From Cyanobium sp. ARS6 (GTDB taxonomy: Bacteria; Cyanobacteriota; Cyanobacteriia; PCC-6307; Cyanobiaceae), in NCBI GenBank assembly GCA_002687115.1, contig NYZI01000064.1, positions 1 through 45,999 of the forward strand: 45,999 nt of DNA, written 5' to 3'. This document shows, in pieces, positions 17,363-25,021 of the stretch. The translations under genes were made by a program, and so were the position numbers. Under the pieces are notes generated by a model that searched no databases, was not told the origin of the DNA, and saw nothing but the letters and a program-made list of their open reading frames with translations. Position 1 is the first letter of the stretch; the number at the start of each line of letters is the position of its first letter.

Positions 17363-17581
17363 ATGGATCAGCCCATGCAGCTCACGGTGAACGGCGAACA
17401 GCGCAACCTGGAGGCAGGTCTCACGCAACTGGATCAGGTGGTTGAAGCACTCGGCCATCACCCCAAGCTGGTTGTGGTGGAGTTCAACGGCCTGATCCTC
17501 ACCCCCGACCTTTGGGCGGAGCAGCAGGTCAACGACGGTGACAGCCTCGAGATCGTCACCATCGTTGGCGGAGGTTCCTAG
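17363..17581 (+). CDS. thiS: Sulfur carrier protein ThiS
   Basis: This 72-residue ubiquitin-like protein carries sulfur as a C-terminal thiocarboxylate for thiazole synthesis. It has the beta-grasp pattern, MQLTVNGEQRNLEAG, VVVEFNGLILTPDLW and the C-terminal SLEIVTIVGGG. The last residue is Ser (GGGS then TAG) rather than Gly; ThiS must end in Gly to be adenylated, so a single residue may have to be removed. It lies 55 bases after thiE and 25 bases before the DUF1517 gene. thiG, its usual partner, is not in the window. Confidence 0.9.
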   Translation: MDQPMQLTVNGEQRNLEAGLTQLDQVVEALGHHPKLVVVEFNGLILTPDLWAEQQVNDGDSLEIVTIVGGGS

Positions 17582-17606
17582 GATCATTTGAGTTTCCATC
17601 GCCGTT

Positions 17607-18569
17607 TTGGCCCAATTGCCGAATCGTTCCGCTTTCGTTCAGCTGCGTCGCTGGCTTTCCGGCCTGATGGTGCCGGTGCTGATGATCGGACTGCTGGTGT
17701 TTCATCCCCTGCCGAGTGATGCGGCACGTGGAGGTCGCATCGGCGGCGGCAGTTTCCGGGCACCCACCATGCCTCGCAGCGGTGGTTATCGCGGCGGCGG
17801 CATGGGCGGGGGATACAACCGGGGCTACGGCGGCGGCATCGGATTTCCGTTCATCCTTCCGTTCTTCGGATTCGGCGGCGGCGGCCTGCTGGGCTTCATG
17901 GTTTTGATGGCATTTGTCGGAGTGCTGGTGAACGCCTTCCGGGGCGCTGGGGCAGGGGCTGGTCGGCCGGCCATGGGCGGCTATGAGCGTCCTCGTGAAA
18001 TGGCGATGGGACCGGTGTCTCTTCTGCAGCTGCAGATCGGTCTGCTCGCCAGCGCCAAGGATCTGCAGAGCGACCTGCGTCAACTTGCCAGCAGCGCCGA
18101 CACCAGCAATTCCACCGGTCTCCAGCGTGTTCTGCAGGACACAACCCTCGCCCTTCTGCGTCAACCGGATCTCTGGGTCTACGCCAACGTTGAGTCAGGA
18201 AGCGTGCCGTTCAACGCAGCTGAATCAACCTTCAACAGACTCTCGATGACGGAGCGCAGCAAGCTGCGCGAGGAACTCACCACGAATGTGGGGGGTGTGC
18301 GCTCCAGCGGTGGTGAACTCAGTTCCCGTGGAGATGCCGATGCGACCAGCGAATTCATCGTTGTCACGGTGCTGGTTGCCAGCAGCAGAACAGTCAATCT
18401 CAAGCAGGCGGAAAACGGCGAACAGCTGCGCGAGTCATTGCGCATCCTGGGTTCGACAGCCTCCAGCGATCTGATGGCACTCGAGGTGATCTGGCAGCCG
18501 GATGGTGTCGGCGATGTGCTCAGCGCCGATGAACTGGTGACCGCTTACCCGAATCTTCGCCATCTCTGA
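17607..18569 (+). CDS. DUF1517 family exported/membrane protein
   Basis: The 320-residue protein appears to start at a TTG (17607). A hydrophobic segment near residues 18-36 (LMVPVLMIGLLVFHPL) serves as signal or anchor. A Gly/Arg-rich tract follows (RGGRIGGGSFRAP, GGYRGGGMGGGYNRGYGGG), then a second hydrophobic region (FPFILPFFGFGGGGLLGFMVLMAFVGVLV, cited in part). Residues 130-320 form the conserved soluble domain, with SLLQLQIGLLASAKDLQSDL and FIVVTVLVASS. This layout is DUF1517, found in cyanobacteria and plastids, with unknown function. Confidence 0.85.
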   Translation: MAQLPNRSAFVQLRRWLSGLMVPVLMIGLLVFHPLPSDAARGGRIGGGSFRAPTMPRSGGYRGGGMGGGYNRGYGGGIGFPFILPFFGFGGGGLLGFMVLMAFVGVLVNAFRGAGAGAGRPAMGGYERPREMAMGPVSLLQLQIGLLASAKDLQSDLRQLASSADTSNSTGLQRVLQDTTLALLRQPDLWVYANVESGSVPFNAAESTFNRLSMTERSKLREELTTNVGGVRSSGGELSSRGDADATSEFIVVTVLVASSRTVNLKQAENGEQLRESLRILGSTASSDLMALEVIWQPDGVGDVLSADELVTAYPNLRHL

Positions 18570-18688
18570 TCAGAGCAGTCGGCAAAGGGATAGCTCGGCG
18601 ACGCAGATGATCACGATCCGGAAGCTGAATCGTCCCCACTTGTCCTGGGCACAACCTTCGCGCAAGGTGCACATGTCGCTCCTTCACG

Positions 18689-18868
18689 ATGCGCGCGCGT
18701 TCACCTCAATGGGTTAACTCCACCGTTCTGGTTGAGGCGCTGCAACGCTACGAACAAAACCTGTTGCCGCGATCGATGCGGCTGTGGGTTGAGGCCATGC
18801 TGGACATTGATCCCGATGCCCCGATGCAACCACTGTTGACCGGGCAGCCCCACTCCTCTCAGGTCTGA
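18689..18868 (+). CDS. Small hypothetical protein, 59 aa
   Basis: An ATG at 18689 opens a 59-residue frame ending in TGA at 18866-18868. The sequence has a soluble, helical look, with STVLVEALQRYEQNLLPRSM and WVEAMLDIDPDAPMQPLL, and the codon usage agrees with its GC-rich neighbours. It is convergent with larB and overlaps that stop region by 10 bases. No family is recognised. The 119 bases before it, after the DUF1517 stop, hold no clear hairpin. Confidence 0.55.
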   Translation: MRARSPQWVNSTVLVEALQRYEQNLLPRSMRLWVEAMLDIDPDAPMQPLLTGQPHSSQV

Positions 18869-19524
18869 GGCGAAGCTCCTCTGAGGATGCGCAAGGCCGC
18901 CATGGCAGCGCCGTAGCCGTTGTCGATATTCACGACACTCAGGCCTGGAGCACAGCTGGCGAGCATGCCATCGAGAGCCGCCCGACCACCGGCACTGACC
19001 CCATAGCCCACCGACACCGGGACGCCGATCACCGGCTGAGGCACCAGACCGGTGAGCACCGTCGGCAGCGCTCCCTCCATGCCTGCACAGGCAATCAGAA
19101 CCCGCATCGATCGGAGCTCTGGCAGAACATCCAGCAGGCGATGCAAACCGGCAACCCCCACATCGAGGAACGAGGCGGTGGCAACTCCATGCACCCTCAG
19201 TGCCAGAGAGGCCTCTTCAGCGACACGGCGATCACTGGTGCCACCACTCAAAACCGCAACCGCTGCAGCTTCTGCAGCGGCTGGAATCTCGCCCAGGGTG
19301 AGACAGGCCGCATGCTCATGCACCTGAACAGCAGGGCAGAGATCCCGCACAGCCGCTGTCTTGATTGCATCCACTCTGGTCACCAGAGCAAGTTCGCCGG
19401 CCGACTGCATGCTGCGCAGGATGGCCACAATTTGATCAGCACTCTTGTGCTCACCCCAAATCGCTTCAACCATGCCAAGCCGATGGCGGCGCGTTAAATC
19501 CAGGCGTGCCTCCCGGAGCGTCAC
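18859..19524 (-). CDS. larB: LarB-type nickel-pincer cofactor carboxylase/hydrolase
   Basis: The 221-residue protein is related to PurE (AIR carboxylase) in its C-terminal half: VLSGGTSDRRVAEEASLAL, split here as VLSGGTSDRRVAEEA, then VLIACAGMEGALPTVLTGL and VIGVPVSVGYGVS. LarB carboxylates and hydrolyses nicotinic acid adenine dinucleotide to begin the nickel-pincer nucleotide cofactor used by lactate racemase-type enzymes. It starts at a GTG that overlaps the upstream stop by four bases (GTGA), placing it last in a run with ispF and the ABM-fold-like gene. No larA, larC or larE lies in the window. Confidence 0.88.
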   Translation of the reverse strand: MTLREARLDLTRRHRLGMVEAIWGEHKSADQIVAILRSMQSAGELALVTRVDAIKTAAVRDLCPAVQVHEHAACLTLGEIPAAAEAAAVAVLSGGTSDRRVAEEASLALRVHGVATASFLDVGVAGLHRLLDVLPELRSMRVLIACAGMEGALPTVLTGLVPQPVIGVPVSVGYGVSAGGRAALDGMLASCAPGLSVVNIDNGYGAAMAALRILRGASPQT

Positions 19525-19967
19525 GGCGGCAGCAACTCTCCTTCAAACACCAACGGGAAGGGATTGCCTTTCGTCTGCCCAGTGGATTCACGGGCCAGTT
19601 GCTCGAAACGCTCCTGAACCGCCTCTACCTCATGTTCTGGAATGGCTTTCCAGGCATCGCGGCTGCTCCAGCGGATCAACAGGGTGCCTTCCTCAGTCTC
19701 TGGATCCCAGAGCAGATCACGACCGATGAATCCTTCCTGCCGGGCCAGCCAAGGTTCCCAGCTGCCGCTTTCGGCTTCCAACCAGGCCTTGCGTCCTTCA
19801 CTGGGAACCTGAATGCGCAGGTGCTCGATGATGGCGACGTCGTAGCCACCATCAGGATCCGGGAAGGCCGCCAGGCTGATATCGGGATGGCCGGAAAGCA
19901 GAATCAGCACCGCCAGACAAGTGGCGACCACATTAAGGAGATTTCCGCATCGATGCTGCTGGCTCAT
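19521..19967 (-). CDS. TIGR03792-like exported protein, ABM-type fold
   Basis: The ATG at 19967 overlaps the ispF stop as ATGA and is preferred over an in-frame ATG at 19997. The 148-residue product begins with a signal-like hydrophobic stretch ([17 protein letters not shown]) ending before AAFPDPDG. The mature part, [21 protein letters not shown], shown in part as [10 protein letters not shown], then [17 protein letters not shown] and [16 protein letters not shown], looks like the antibiotic-monooxygenase (ABM) ferredoxin-like fold and resembles a cyanobacterial family catalogued as TIGR03792. Substrate unknown. It is translationally linked to ispF and larB. Confidence 0.75.
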   Translation of the reverse strand: MSQQHRCGNLLNVVATCLAVLILLSGHPDISLAAFPDPDGGYDVAIIEHLRIQVPSEGRKAWLEAESGSWEPWLARQEGFIGRDLLWDPETEEGTLLIRWSSRDAWKAIPEHEVEAVQERFEQLARESTGQTKGNPFPLVFEGELLPP

Positions 19968-20449
19968 GGTCTGGTCAGCAATGCAACGGCATGGCAAGAC
20001 ATGCCCTCTTCCCGACCCTCGGGTCCAAGCCGCTCGTTGGTGGTCGCCTTCACCCCCACCTGATCAGGATCAAGACCCATGCGCAGGGCGATCGCCCCAC
20101 GCATGGCCTCAATATGCGGCTTGAGCTTGGGGCGTTCAGCGATCACAACGGAATCCACATTCACAATCTGCCAGCCGCGTTCCTTCACCAGCGCCACAAC
20201 CTGCTCCAGCAGCTCCAGGCTGTCTGCACCCTTCCAACGTGGATCGGTGGGAGGGAAATACTTGCCGATATCGCCGAGCGACAACGCACCGAGCAATGCA
20301 TCCATCACTGCATGGACGAGGACGTCGGCATCGCTGTGACCATCGAGCCCCAGACCATCCGGATGCTCCAGAAGCTGACCACCCAGGATCAACGGGCGCC
20401 CCTCGACCAAACGGTGGGTGTCGTAGCCGTTGCCGATGCGGAGGTTCAT
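19964..20449 (-). CDS. ispF: 2-C-methyl-D-erythritol 2,4-cyclodiphosphate synthase
   Basis: IspF closes the cyclic diphosphate in the non-mevalonate (MEP) isoprenoid pathway that feeds carotenoids, chlorophyll side chains and quinones. The metal ligands are in GNGYDTHRL (Asp and His) and [20 protein letters not shown], cited in part as [25 protein letters not shown] and the C-terminal KATTNERLG region complete the family pattern. Length of 161 residues is typical. It follows trmD by 12 bases and overlaps the next gene by four. Confidence 0.96.
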   Translation of the reverse strand: MNLRIGNGYDTHRLVEGRPLILGGQLLEHPDGLGLDGHSDADVLVHAVMDALLGALSLGDIGKYFPPTDPRWKGADSLELLEQVVALVKERGWQIVNVDSVVIAERPKLKPHIEAMRGAIALRMGLDPDQVGVKATTNERLGPEGREEGMSCHAVALLTRP

Positions 20450-20461
20450 GCGTGCTGGCGG

Positions 20462-21190
20462 TCAGTTCATGCCGTCATCGTCATTCTCAACGTTGGAGCG
20501 CCGGTTCCAGCGATCCAGCAGATCCGGGCGGCGATTCGCGGTGCGCTGTTCACGTTGCTGCTGACGCCAACGGGCAATGGCGGCGTGGTCTCCACTGCGC
20601 AGCACATCAGGCACGCTCATCCCCCTGAAGTCGGCCGGGCGCGTGTAATGCGGGTGTTCCAGCAGCAGGTCGCTGTGGCTTTCATCCACCAGTGACGCCG
20701 CTGTTCCCACGGTTCCAGGCAACAGACGCACAACGCCGTTGATGATCGTCATGGCCGGCAGCTCCCCGCCCGTAAGGACGAAATCGCCAAGCGACACCTC
20801 CTCATCCGCCAGGGAACGAATGCGTTCATCAAAACCCTCGTAGTGACCGCAGAGCAGCACCAGCTGGTCGTGGCTCTCCGCCCAGCGCTGCAGATCAGCC
20901 TGGATCAAAGGCCGACCCTGCGGCGTCATCAGCAGCACCCTGCGCTGAGAGCAGACAGGAATTGACTCGAAGGCAGCGAAAACGGGCTCCGGCTTGAGCA
21001 CCATGCCAGCACCGCCGCCATAGGGTTCATCGTCAACCTTGCGGTAGCGGTCCGTGGCGTGATCTCGAGGATTATGCAGATGCAGCTCTGCCCGCCCGGC
21101 AGCAAAGGCTCTGCCGATCACCCCAAGCTCACCGAGCAGCGTAAACGCCTGAGGCGCCAGGCTGATCACATCCAGGCGATAGGCCGCCAC
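20462..21190 (-). CDS. trmD: tRNA (guanine-37-N1)-methyltransferase
   Basis: TrmD methylates G37 next to the anticodon and prevents frameshifting. The SPOUT knot region is plain: DDEPYGGGAGMVLKPEP, LLCGHYEGFDERI and VSLGDFVLTGGELPAM. The N-terminus MAAYRLDVISLAPQAF is normal, and the 242 residues fit the family, with a basic, Arg-rich C-terminal tail (QQREQRTANRRPDLL). The gene starts three bases after the stop of the upstream CpcS/CpeS-like gene and is followed 12 bases later by ispF, in a tight minus-strand run. Confidence 0.96.
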   Translation of the reverse strand: MAAYRLDVISLAPQAFTLLGELGVIGRAFAAGRAELHLHNPRDHATDRYRKVDDEPYGGGAGMVLKPEPVFAAFESIPVCSQRRVLLMTPQGRPLIQADLQRWAESHDQLVLLCGHYEGFDERIRSLADEEVSLGDFVLTGGELPAMTIINGVVRLLPGTVGTAASLVDESHSDLLLEHPHYTRPADFRGMSVPDVLRSGDHAAIARWRQQQREQRTANRRPDLLDRWNRRSNVENDDDGMN

Positions 21191-21193
21191 GAT

Positions 21194-21661
21194 TCAGCTC
21201 TGAGGGGATGACACGCGCCGGATCTCTGAGCAGAAGCGCGCCTGAAGTGGGGTCCCGTCCATCGCGATGGCTGTGGTGCTGCGCAGACGCAGATTGGGCT
21301 TGATGAACCAGATCCGCTCCAGCACCGTGGCCGCCGAGTCAACGTCGTTGAGTTCGAGCTCGAGGCTGGAATCTGCACGCAGTTGCCAGCGGCCGCTGCG
21401 CTCTTTTTCGTCGACGGCAACAACAAGATCCCCATCGCCGCGGAAACGCAGCTTGCTTGCTGCTCCATCAGCAGGCTGAACCGACAGGACGGTGTCATCA
21501 GCCTGACCATCGAGGCTCACGGTCACCTCACCACGATCGCTTGAATGCCAGTCATCCTCGGGGCCATTGAGGTCAAAACGGCTGCGCAGGCTCATCCACG
21601 ACCCCACACACAGCGTGAGGAATGCATGCAGATCAGCTGGTGGGAAAGCGGTCTCATCCAT
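21194..21661 (-). CDS. CpcS/CpeS-family phycobiliprotein lyase-like protein
   Basis: From the ATG at 21661 (MDETAFPPADLHAFL) the protein is 155 residues; an earlier ATG at 21706 overlaps the era stop and is unlikely. The opening FLTLCVGSWMSLRSRF and the close ERIWFIKPNLRLRSTT with ARFCSEIRRV match the lipocalin-like CpcS/CpeS lyases, which attach bilins to cysteines of phycobiliproteins. The gene lies between era and trmD, far from any phycobilisome gene in this window, so its target protein cannot be inferred from context. Confidence 0.82.
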   Translation of the reverse strand: MDETAFPPADLHAFLTLCVGSWMSLRSRFDLNGPEDDWHSSDRGEVTVSLDGQADDTVLSVQPADGAASKLRFRGDGDLVVAVDEKERSGRWQLRADSSLELELNDVDSAATVLERIWFIKPNLRLRSTTAIAMDGTPLQARFCSEIRRVSSPQS

Positions 21662-21709
21662 CAGCCCATCTTCGCAGGGCAGGGCTCTGCTCCACAGGAT
21701 GGCCACGCA

Positions 21710-22654
21710 TCAGAGGCGCTCCTCGGCGTAGCCAAGCTCCGCCAGCCGCTGGGGCTTGCTGCGCCAGTCCGCCACCACCTTCACGAACAGCTCCAGATAC
21801 ACAGGCCCGTCGATCAGGTTCTGCATCTGCAGGCGTGCGCCCTGGCCGATGGTCCGGAGCATGGCGCCGCCCTTACCGATCAGAATGCCCTTCTGGCTCT
21901 TGCGCTCCACCAGCACGGTGGCCAGAACGGCGGTCCGAGCCTTGCTTTTGCCGCGCGCCGGCATGTCTTCAACCCGGTCGATGCTCACCGCCACGCTGTG
22001 GGGAATCTCTTCACGGGTGTGCATCAGCACCTGCTCACGGATCAACTCAGCCATGAGCAGCTTTTCGGGCTGATCACTCACCATCTCAGGGGGATAGAGC
22101 TGCGGGCCCTCCGGCATCAGAGCACTCACGGCGGCCACGAGTTCCGGGCAGCCACCACCTTTCAGAGCTGAACAATGGTGGACTGGCCAGTTTGTCTCCT
22201 CAAGCAGATCGCGATAGGCAGCATCAGCCTCAGGCTTGCGATCCAGGGGAACTCGGTCCCACTTGTTCAGCACCACCTGCACAGGCAGTCGCTGCTGACG
22301 CAGAAGATTGACGATGAAAGCATCACCACGGCCTGGGGGTTCGCAGCCCTCCAGCAGGAGCAACACCTGATCCACTTCCCCGATGGCAGCTCGCGCGCTC
22401 TGAACCAGGCGCTCTCCAAGCAGATGATGCGGCTTGTGGATCCCTGGAGTATCGACAAGGATCAGCTGAGACTCGGGCGTGGTGAGAATCGCTCTCAGCC
22501 TGTTGCGGGTGGTCTGTGCCACTGGTGACGTGATCGCCACCTTGTTGCCCACCAGTTGATTCACCAGCGTCGACTTACCCACATTGGGGCGTCCGATCAG
22601 GGCGACAAAACCCGAGCGGTAGCTGTCCGACAGCGATGTTGAGGCTGCATCCAT
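21710..22654 (-). CDS. era: GTPase Era
   Basis: Era is a GTPase that binds the 3' end of 16S rRNA and helps assemble the small ribosomal subunit. G1 is ALIGRPNVGKSTL, G3 is DTPGIHKPHHLL, G4 is NKWD, and the C-terminal KH domain shows ERKSQKGILIGKGGAMLR. The start MDAASTSLSDSY at 22654 is chosen; an ATG at 22690 would add 12 residues toward the divergent gene at 22720. The protein is about 314 residues. It heads a compact run with the lyase-like gene, trmD, ispF, the ABM-like gene and larB. Confidence 0.95.
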   Translation of the reverse strand: MDAASTSLSDSYRSGFVALIGRPNVGKSTLVNQLVGNKVAITSPVAQTTRNRLRAILTTPESQLILVDTPGIHKPHHLLGERLVQSARAAIGEVDQVLLLLEGCEPPGRGDAFIVNLLRQQRLPVQVVLNKWDRVPLDRKPEADAAYRDLLEETNWPVHHCSALKGGGCPELVAAVSALMPEGPQLYPPEMVSDQPEKLLMAELIREQVLMHTREEIPHSVAVSIDRVEDMPARGKSKARTAVLATVLVERKSQKGILIGKGGAMLRTIGQGARLQMQNLIDGPVYLELFVKVVADWRSKPQRLAELGYAEERL

Positions 22655-22719
22655 CTCTTCAGCATCGCCTGCAGTCGGCAACCTGCCCATAGGCTTGTGG
22701 TCCCAGTCAGTTGCTGCTC

Positions 22720-23238
22720 ATGACCCAGCGAGAACCGAGCTTCCAGGAAGCCATGGAGATCGCCGCCGGCTGGATGAAGCAATGGGACCTGGACGAAATC
22801 AGCGATGAAGTAATGGCTGACCGGGTCGGAGCACTCGTGGCCAGCCGTGATGGAGCCAGAGGCTTCTTCGTGGTGAGTCTTGCCGGTGACAGCGCCCTGA
22901 TGGACAGGCTTCCGGATGCGCTGGTGATCAAATTGCGCGAGGCTGGAGACAGTGTTGTGGATCTCACTGCACGCAATCTCGCCATGAGCGCAGCCATGGC
23001 TGTGCACCACCGCAACAACAACGACGACGAGCAGGCAGCCGGTTCAGAGCGGGTGAATCAACGCTGCTCGGAACTTCTGCGTCAGCTTGATTCCCATCGC
23101 GTCAAGGACCGACTGGAGGTACTGCTGGAAGCAGCGCACCACAGTCGCGGCGAGGATCTGGCCTTTCTGGAGCGCTGGGGTTACGACGATCACCAGAAAC
23201 GAGCCATCGGCGATGCCGTCCAGGCCGTTGCAGAGTGA
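22720..23238 (+). CDS. Conserved-looking hypothetical protein, about 172 aa
   Basis: From MTQREPSFQEAMEIA (22720; an ATG at 22711 is also in frame) the protein is acidic and mainly helical. Blocks include AAGWMKQWDLDEISDEVMADRVGALV (cited in part as AAGWMKQWDLDEISDE), ARGFFVVSLAGDSALMDRLPD and FLERWGYDDHQKRAIGDAV. There is no signal peptide or membrane helix. I do not recognise a named family. It is divergent from era with 65 bases between, so the two may share a promoter region. Confidence 0.75.
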   Translation: MTQREPSFQEAMEIAAGWMKQWDLDEISDEVMADRVGALVASRDGARGFFVVSLAGDSALMDRLPDALVIKLREAGDSVVDLTARNLAMSAAMAVHHRNNNDDEQAAGSERVNQRCSELLRQLDSHRVKDRLEVLLEAAHHSRGEDLAFLERWGYDDHQKRAIGDAVQAVAE

Positions 23239-23310
23239 CTCCCTGCAGCACAAAACCCGAACAATGCAAGGGGGGATGGCGGGTGCCCACCAGATCTAGT
23301 GTGACGAACC

Positions 23311-23450
23311 ATGAAGAATCCGCTTGCGACACTATTAGAGCATTCTGAAGTTGAGACAACTTCCGTCGCACCCTGATTACTGTTAACGCCATCGGCCGGG
23401 TGATGGGGATCAACCGATGTCGATGCCCCGGAGATAATCCGGGGTTTTTT
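23311..23450 (+). ncRNA. Candidate structured small RNA or 3' leader with terminator
   Basis: The gap 23239-23477 contains three hairpins in series on the plus strand: a perfect 7-bp stem with 3-base loop (23347-23353/23357-23363), a 6-bp stem (23390-23395/23414-23419), and a terminator hairpin with six T (23426-23450). A 21-codon frame (ATG at 23311, TGA at 23374-23376, MKNPLATLLEHSEVE...) overlaps the first hairpin. This could be an independent small RNA, a small-protein gene, or the 3' untranslated part of the gene ending at 23238. The 5' end is not determined. It lacks the signature motif of the cyanobacterial RNA Yfr1. Confidence 0.4.
23426..23450 (+). terminator. Rho-independent terminator
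   Basis: A 7-bp GC-rich stem (ccccgga/tccgggg) with a 5-base loop is followed directly by six T on the plus strand. It is about 190 bases after the stop of the hypothetical gene at 22720-23238 and 28 bases before the end of the convergent transporter gene. On the minus strand there is no T-run, so it acts for plus-strand transcripts. Confidence 0.88.
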
Positions 23451-23477
23451 ATTGGCCGAAGCAGGTTGACCAACGCT

Positions 23478-24881
23478 TCAAGCCATCTCCTCCAGCTCCT
23501 TGCCTCGCGTCTCCCTGACCAGGAACAGCACGAAGAAGAAGGAGATGGCAGCCGCTGTGGCATAGAGGCCGTAGGCGAGAGCTGGTCCTGAAGACTTCAG
23601 CAACATCGGGAAGGTGGTGGAGATCAGGAAGTTCGCGAGCCAGTTCACCGTGGCCGACAATCCCAGCGCGATCGCCCTGATGCGGTTGTTGAACATCTCA
23701 CCGAGCAGGACCCACATCACAGGTCCCCAGGAGAACCCGAAGGCAAACACGAACACATTCGCTGCAATGAGCGCGAGCCAGGAGGAGACTCCGGTCAACT
23801 GAGGCATGCCAGCCACCACCGGGGCTCCGGAGAACGTCGAGCTCATCAGCCCCAGGCTGATCGTCATCACCACCGAACCAAGCAGCAGCAGTGGCCTTCG
23901 CCCGAGGCGGTCGATGGTGGCGATGGCCAGAAACGTGGTCACCACATTGGTCACCGCCGTGATCACGCTGACGCTGAGGCTGTCGGTGGTGCTGAAACCA
24001 ACCGACTGCCACAGATCACTGGAGTAGTAGAAGATCACATTGATGCCAACCAGCTGCTGGAAGATCGCCAGCAGGACACCAGTCCACACGATCGGTAACA
24101 GACCGGATCGGCGGCTGAACAGTTCCCTGATCGAGCCACCGCCGCCCTCTCCCTGGCTGGTCTGAATGCGGTCGATCACGGTCTCGGGTGATTCACCGAT
24201 CGTGCGAGAGATCACCGTTCTCGCCTGATCCAGATCACCGATCCGCACCAGATAGCGAGGACTTTCGGGAATCCGCAACACGAGAAATCCATACAACAGA
24301 GCAGGAACCACCTCAGCCATCAACATCCAGCGCCAGGCCGCCATCGGACCCAGCTGAGACATGGGGTCCTGATCGGGAGTGGCCAGGACAATCAGATAGT
24401 TGAACAGCAGTGAGAGAAAAATCCCCAGCACAATCGCCAGCTGCTGGAGAGATCCGGTGCGCCCTCGCATCGACGCTGGAGAGATTTCAGCGATGTAGGC
24501 CGGAGCGAGCACACTGGCGAAGCCCACGGCCACTCCACCGAGCACACGCCAGACCACAAGGTCCATCAAGTTCGGTGCCAGAGCCGAACCGACTGAACTG
24601 AGAAGAAACAGCACGGCTGCCAGCAGCATGCTGGGTCGACGCCCGATGCGGTCCGCCAGCCATCCTGCCCCGATCGCTCCGGCCGCAGACCCCAGCAGGG
24701 CCGATGACACGGTGAATCCCAGCACTGACGCCGAGATCTGAAACGTTGCCTCAATGGATGAGACCGCACCGTTGATCACGGCCGTGTCGTAGCCGAACAG
24801 GAAGCCACCCAGGGCCGCGCTGATCGCAATGCTCAGGATCGTGAAAACCCGCTGTTGATCGGCTTCAGTGCGATGTTGCAT
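23478..24881 (-). CDS. glcP: Sugar transporter of the MFS sugar-porter family, GlcP-like
   Basis: The 467-residue protein has twelve hydrophobic segments and the sugar-porter signatures: ALGGFLFGYDTAVINGAV in TM1, the loop DRIGRRPSM, PESPRYL after TM6, QQLVGINVIFYYSS in TM7, DRLGRRPLLL, and GEMFNNRIRAIAL. From memory it resembles the glucose transporter GlcP of Synechocystis along its whole length (for example SLQQLAIVLGIF and AFGFSWGPVMWVLLGEMFNN, cited in part). It probably moves a hexose by proton symport across the plasma membrane. It stands alone, between two terminators. Confidence 0.9.
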   Translation of the reverse strand: MQHRTEADQQRVFTILSIAISAALGGFLFGYDTAVINGAVSSIEATFQISASVLGFTVSSALLGSAAGAIGAGWLADRIGRRPSMLLAAVLFLLSSVGSALAPNLMDLVVWRVLGGVAVGFASVLAPAYIAEISPASMRGRTGSLQQLAIVLGIFLSLLFNYLIVLATPDQDPMSQLGPMAAWRWMLMAEVVPALLYGFLVLRIPESPRYLVRIGDLDQARTVISRTIGESPETVIDRIQTSQGEGGGGSIRELFSRRSGLLPIVWTGVLLAIFQQLVGINVIFYYSSDLWQSVGFSTTDSLSVSVITAVTNVVTTFLAIATIDRLGRRPLLLLGSVVMTISLGLMSSTFSGAPVVAGMPQLTGVSSWLALIAANVFVFAFGFSWGPVMWVLLGEMFNNRIRAIALGLSATVNWLANFLISTTFPMLLKSSGPALAYGLYATAAAISFFFVLFLVRETRGKELEEMA

Positions 24882-24967
24882 GCCCGTAGGAGAACATCAG
24901 TGATCTCAATTCAGCGAAAGATTCTGTTGTTGTCCGGTGAATGTCACACCCTGAGATATCGGACATC

Positions 24968-24994
24968 AAAAAACCCCGGTTGTTGCCGGGGTTT
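24968..24994 (-). terminator. Rho-independent terminator after the Bax-inhibitor-1 gene
   Basis: A 9-bp inverted repeat (24971-24979 and 24986-24994, aaaccccgg/ccggggttt) with a 6-base loop is followed on the minus strand by six T. It lies about 28 bases beyond the stop of the gene at 25022 and would end the ffh-rpsP-phoH-BI-1 run. The plus-strand side ends tttctct, a weaker tail. Confidence 0.88.
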
Positions 24995-25021
24995 CTCTGT
25001 AATTAATTCAAAGGCTCTGAA

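Noticed and set aside
23311-23450. Identification of the candidate RNA as Yfr1, SRP RNA or 6S RNA.
   Set aside because: The Yfr1 signature motif and the SRP apical-loop motif are absent, and the region is too short for 6S RNA.
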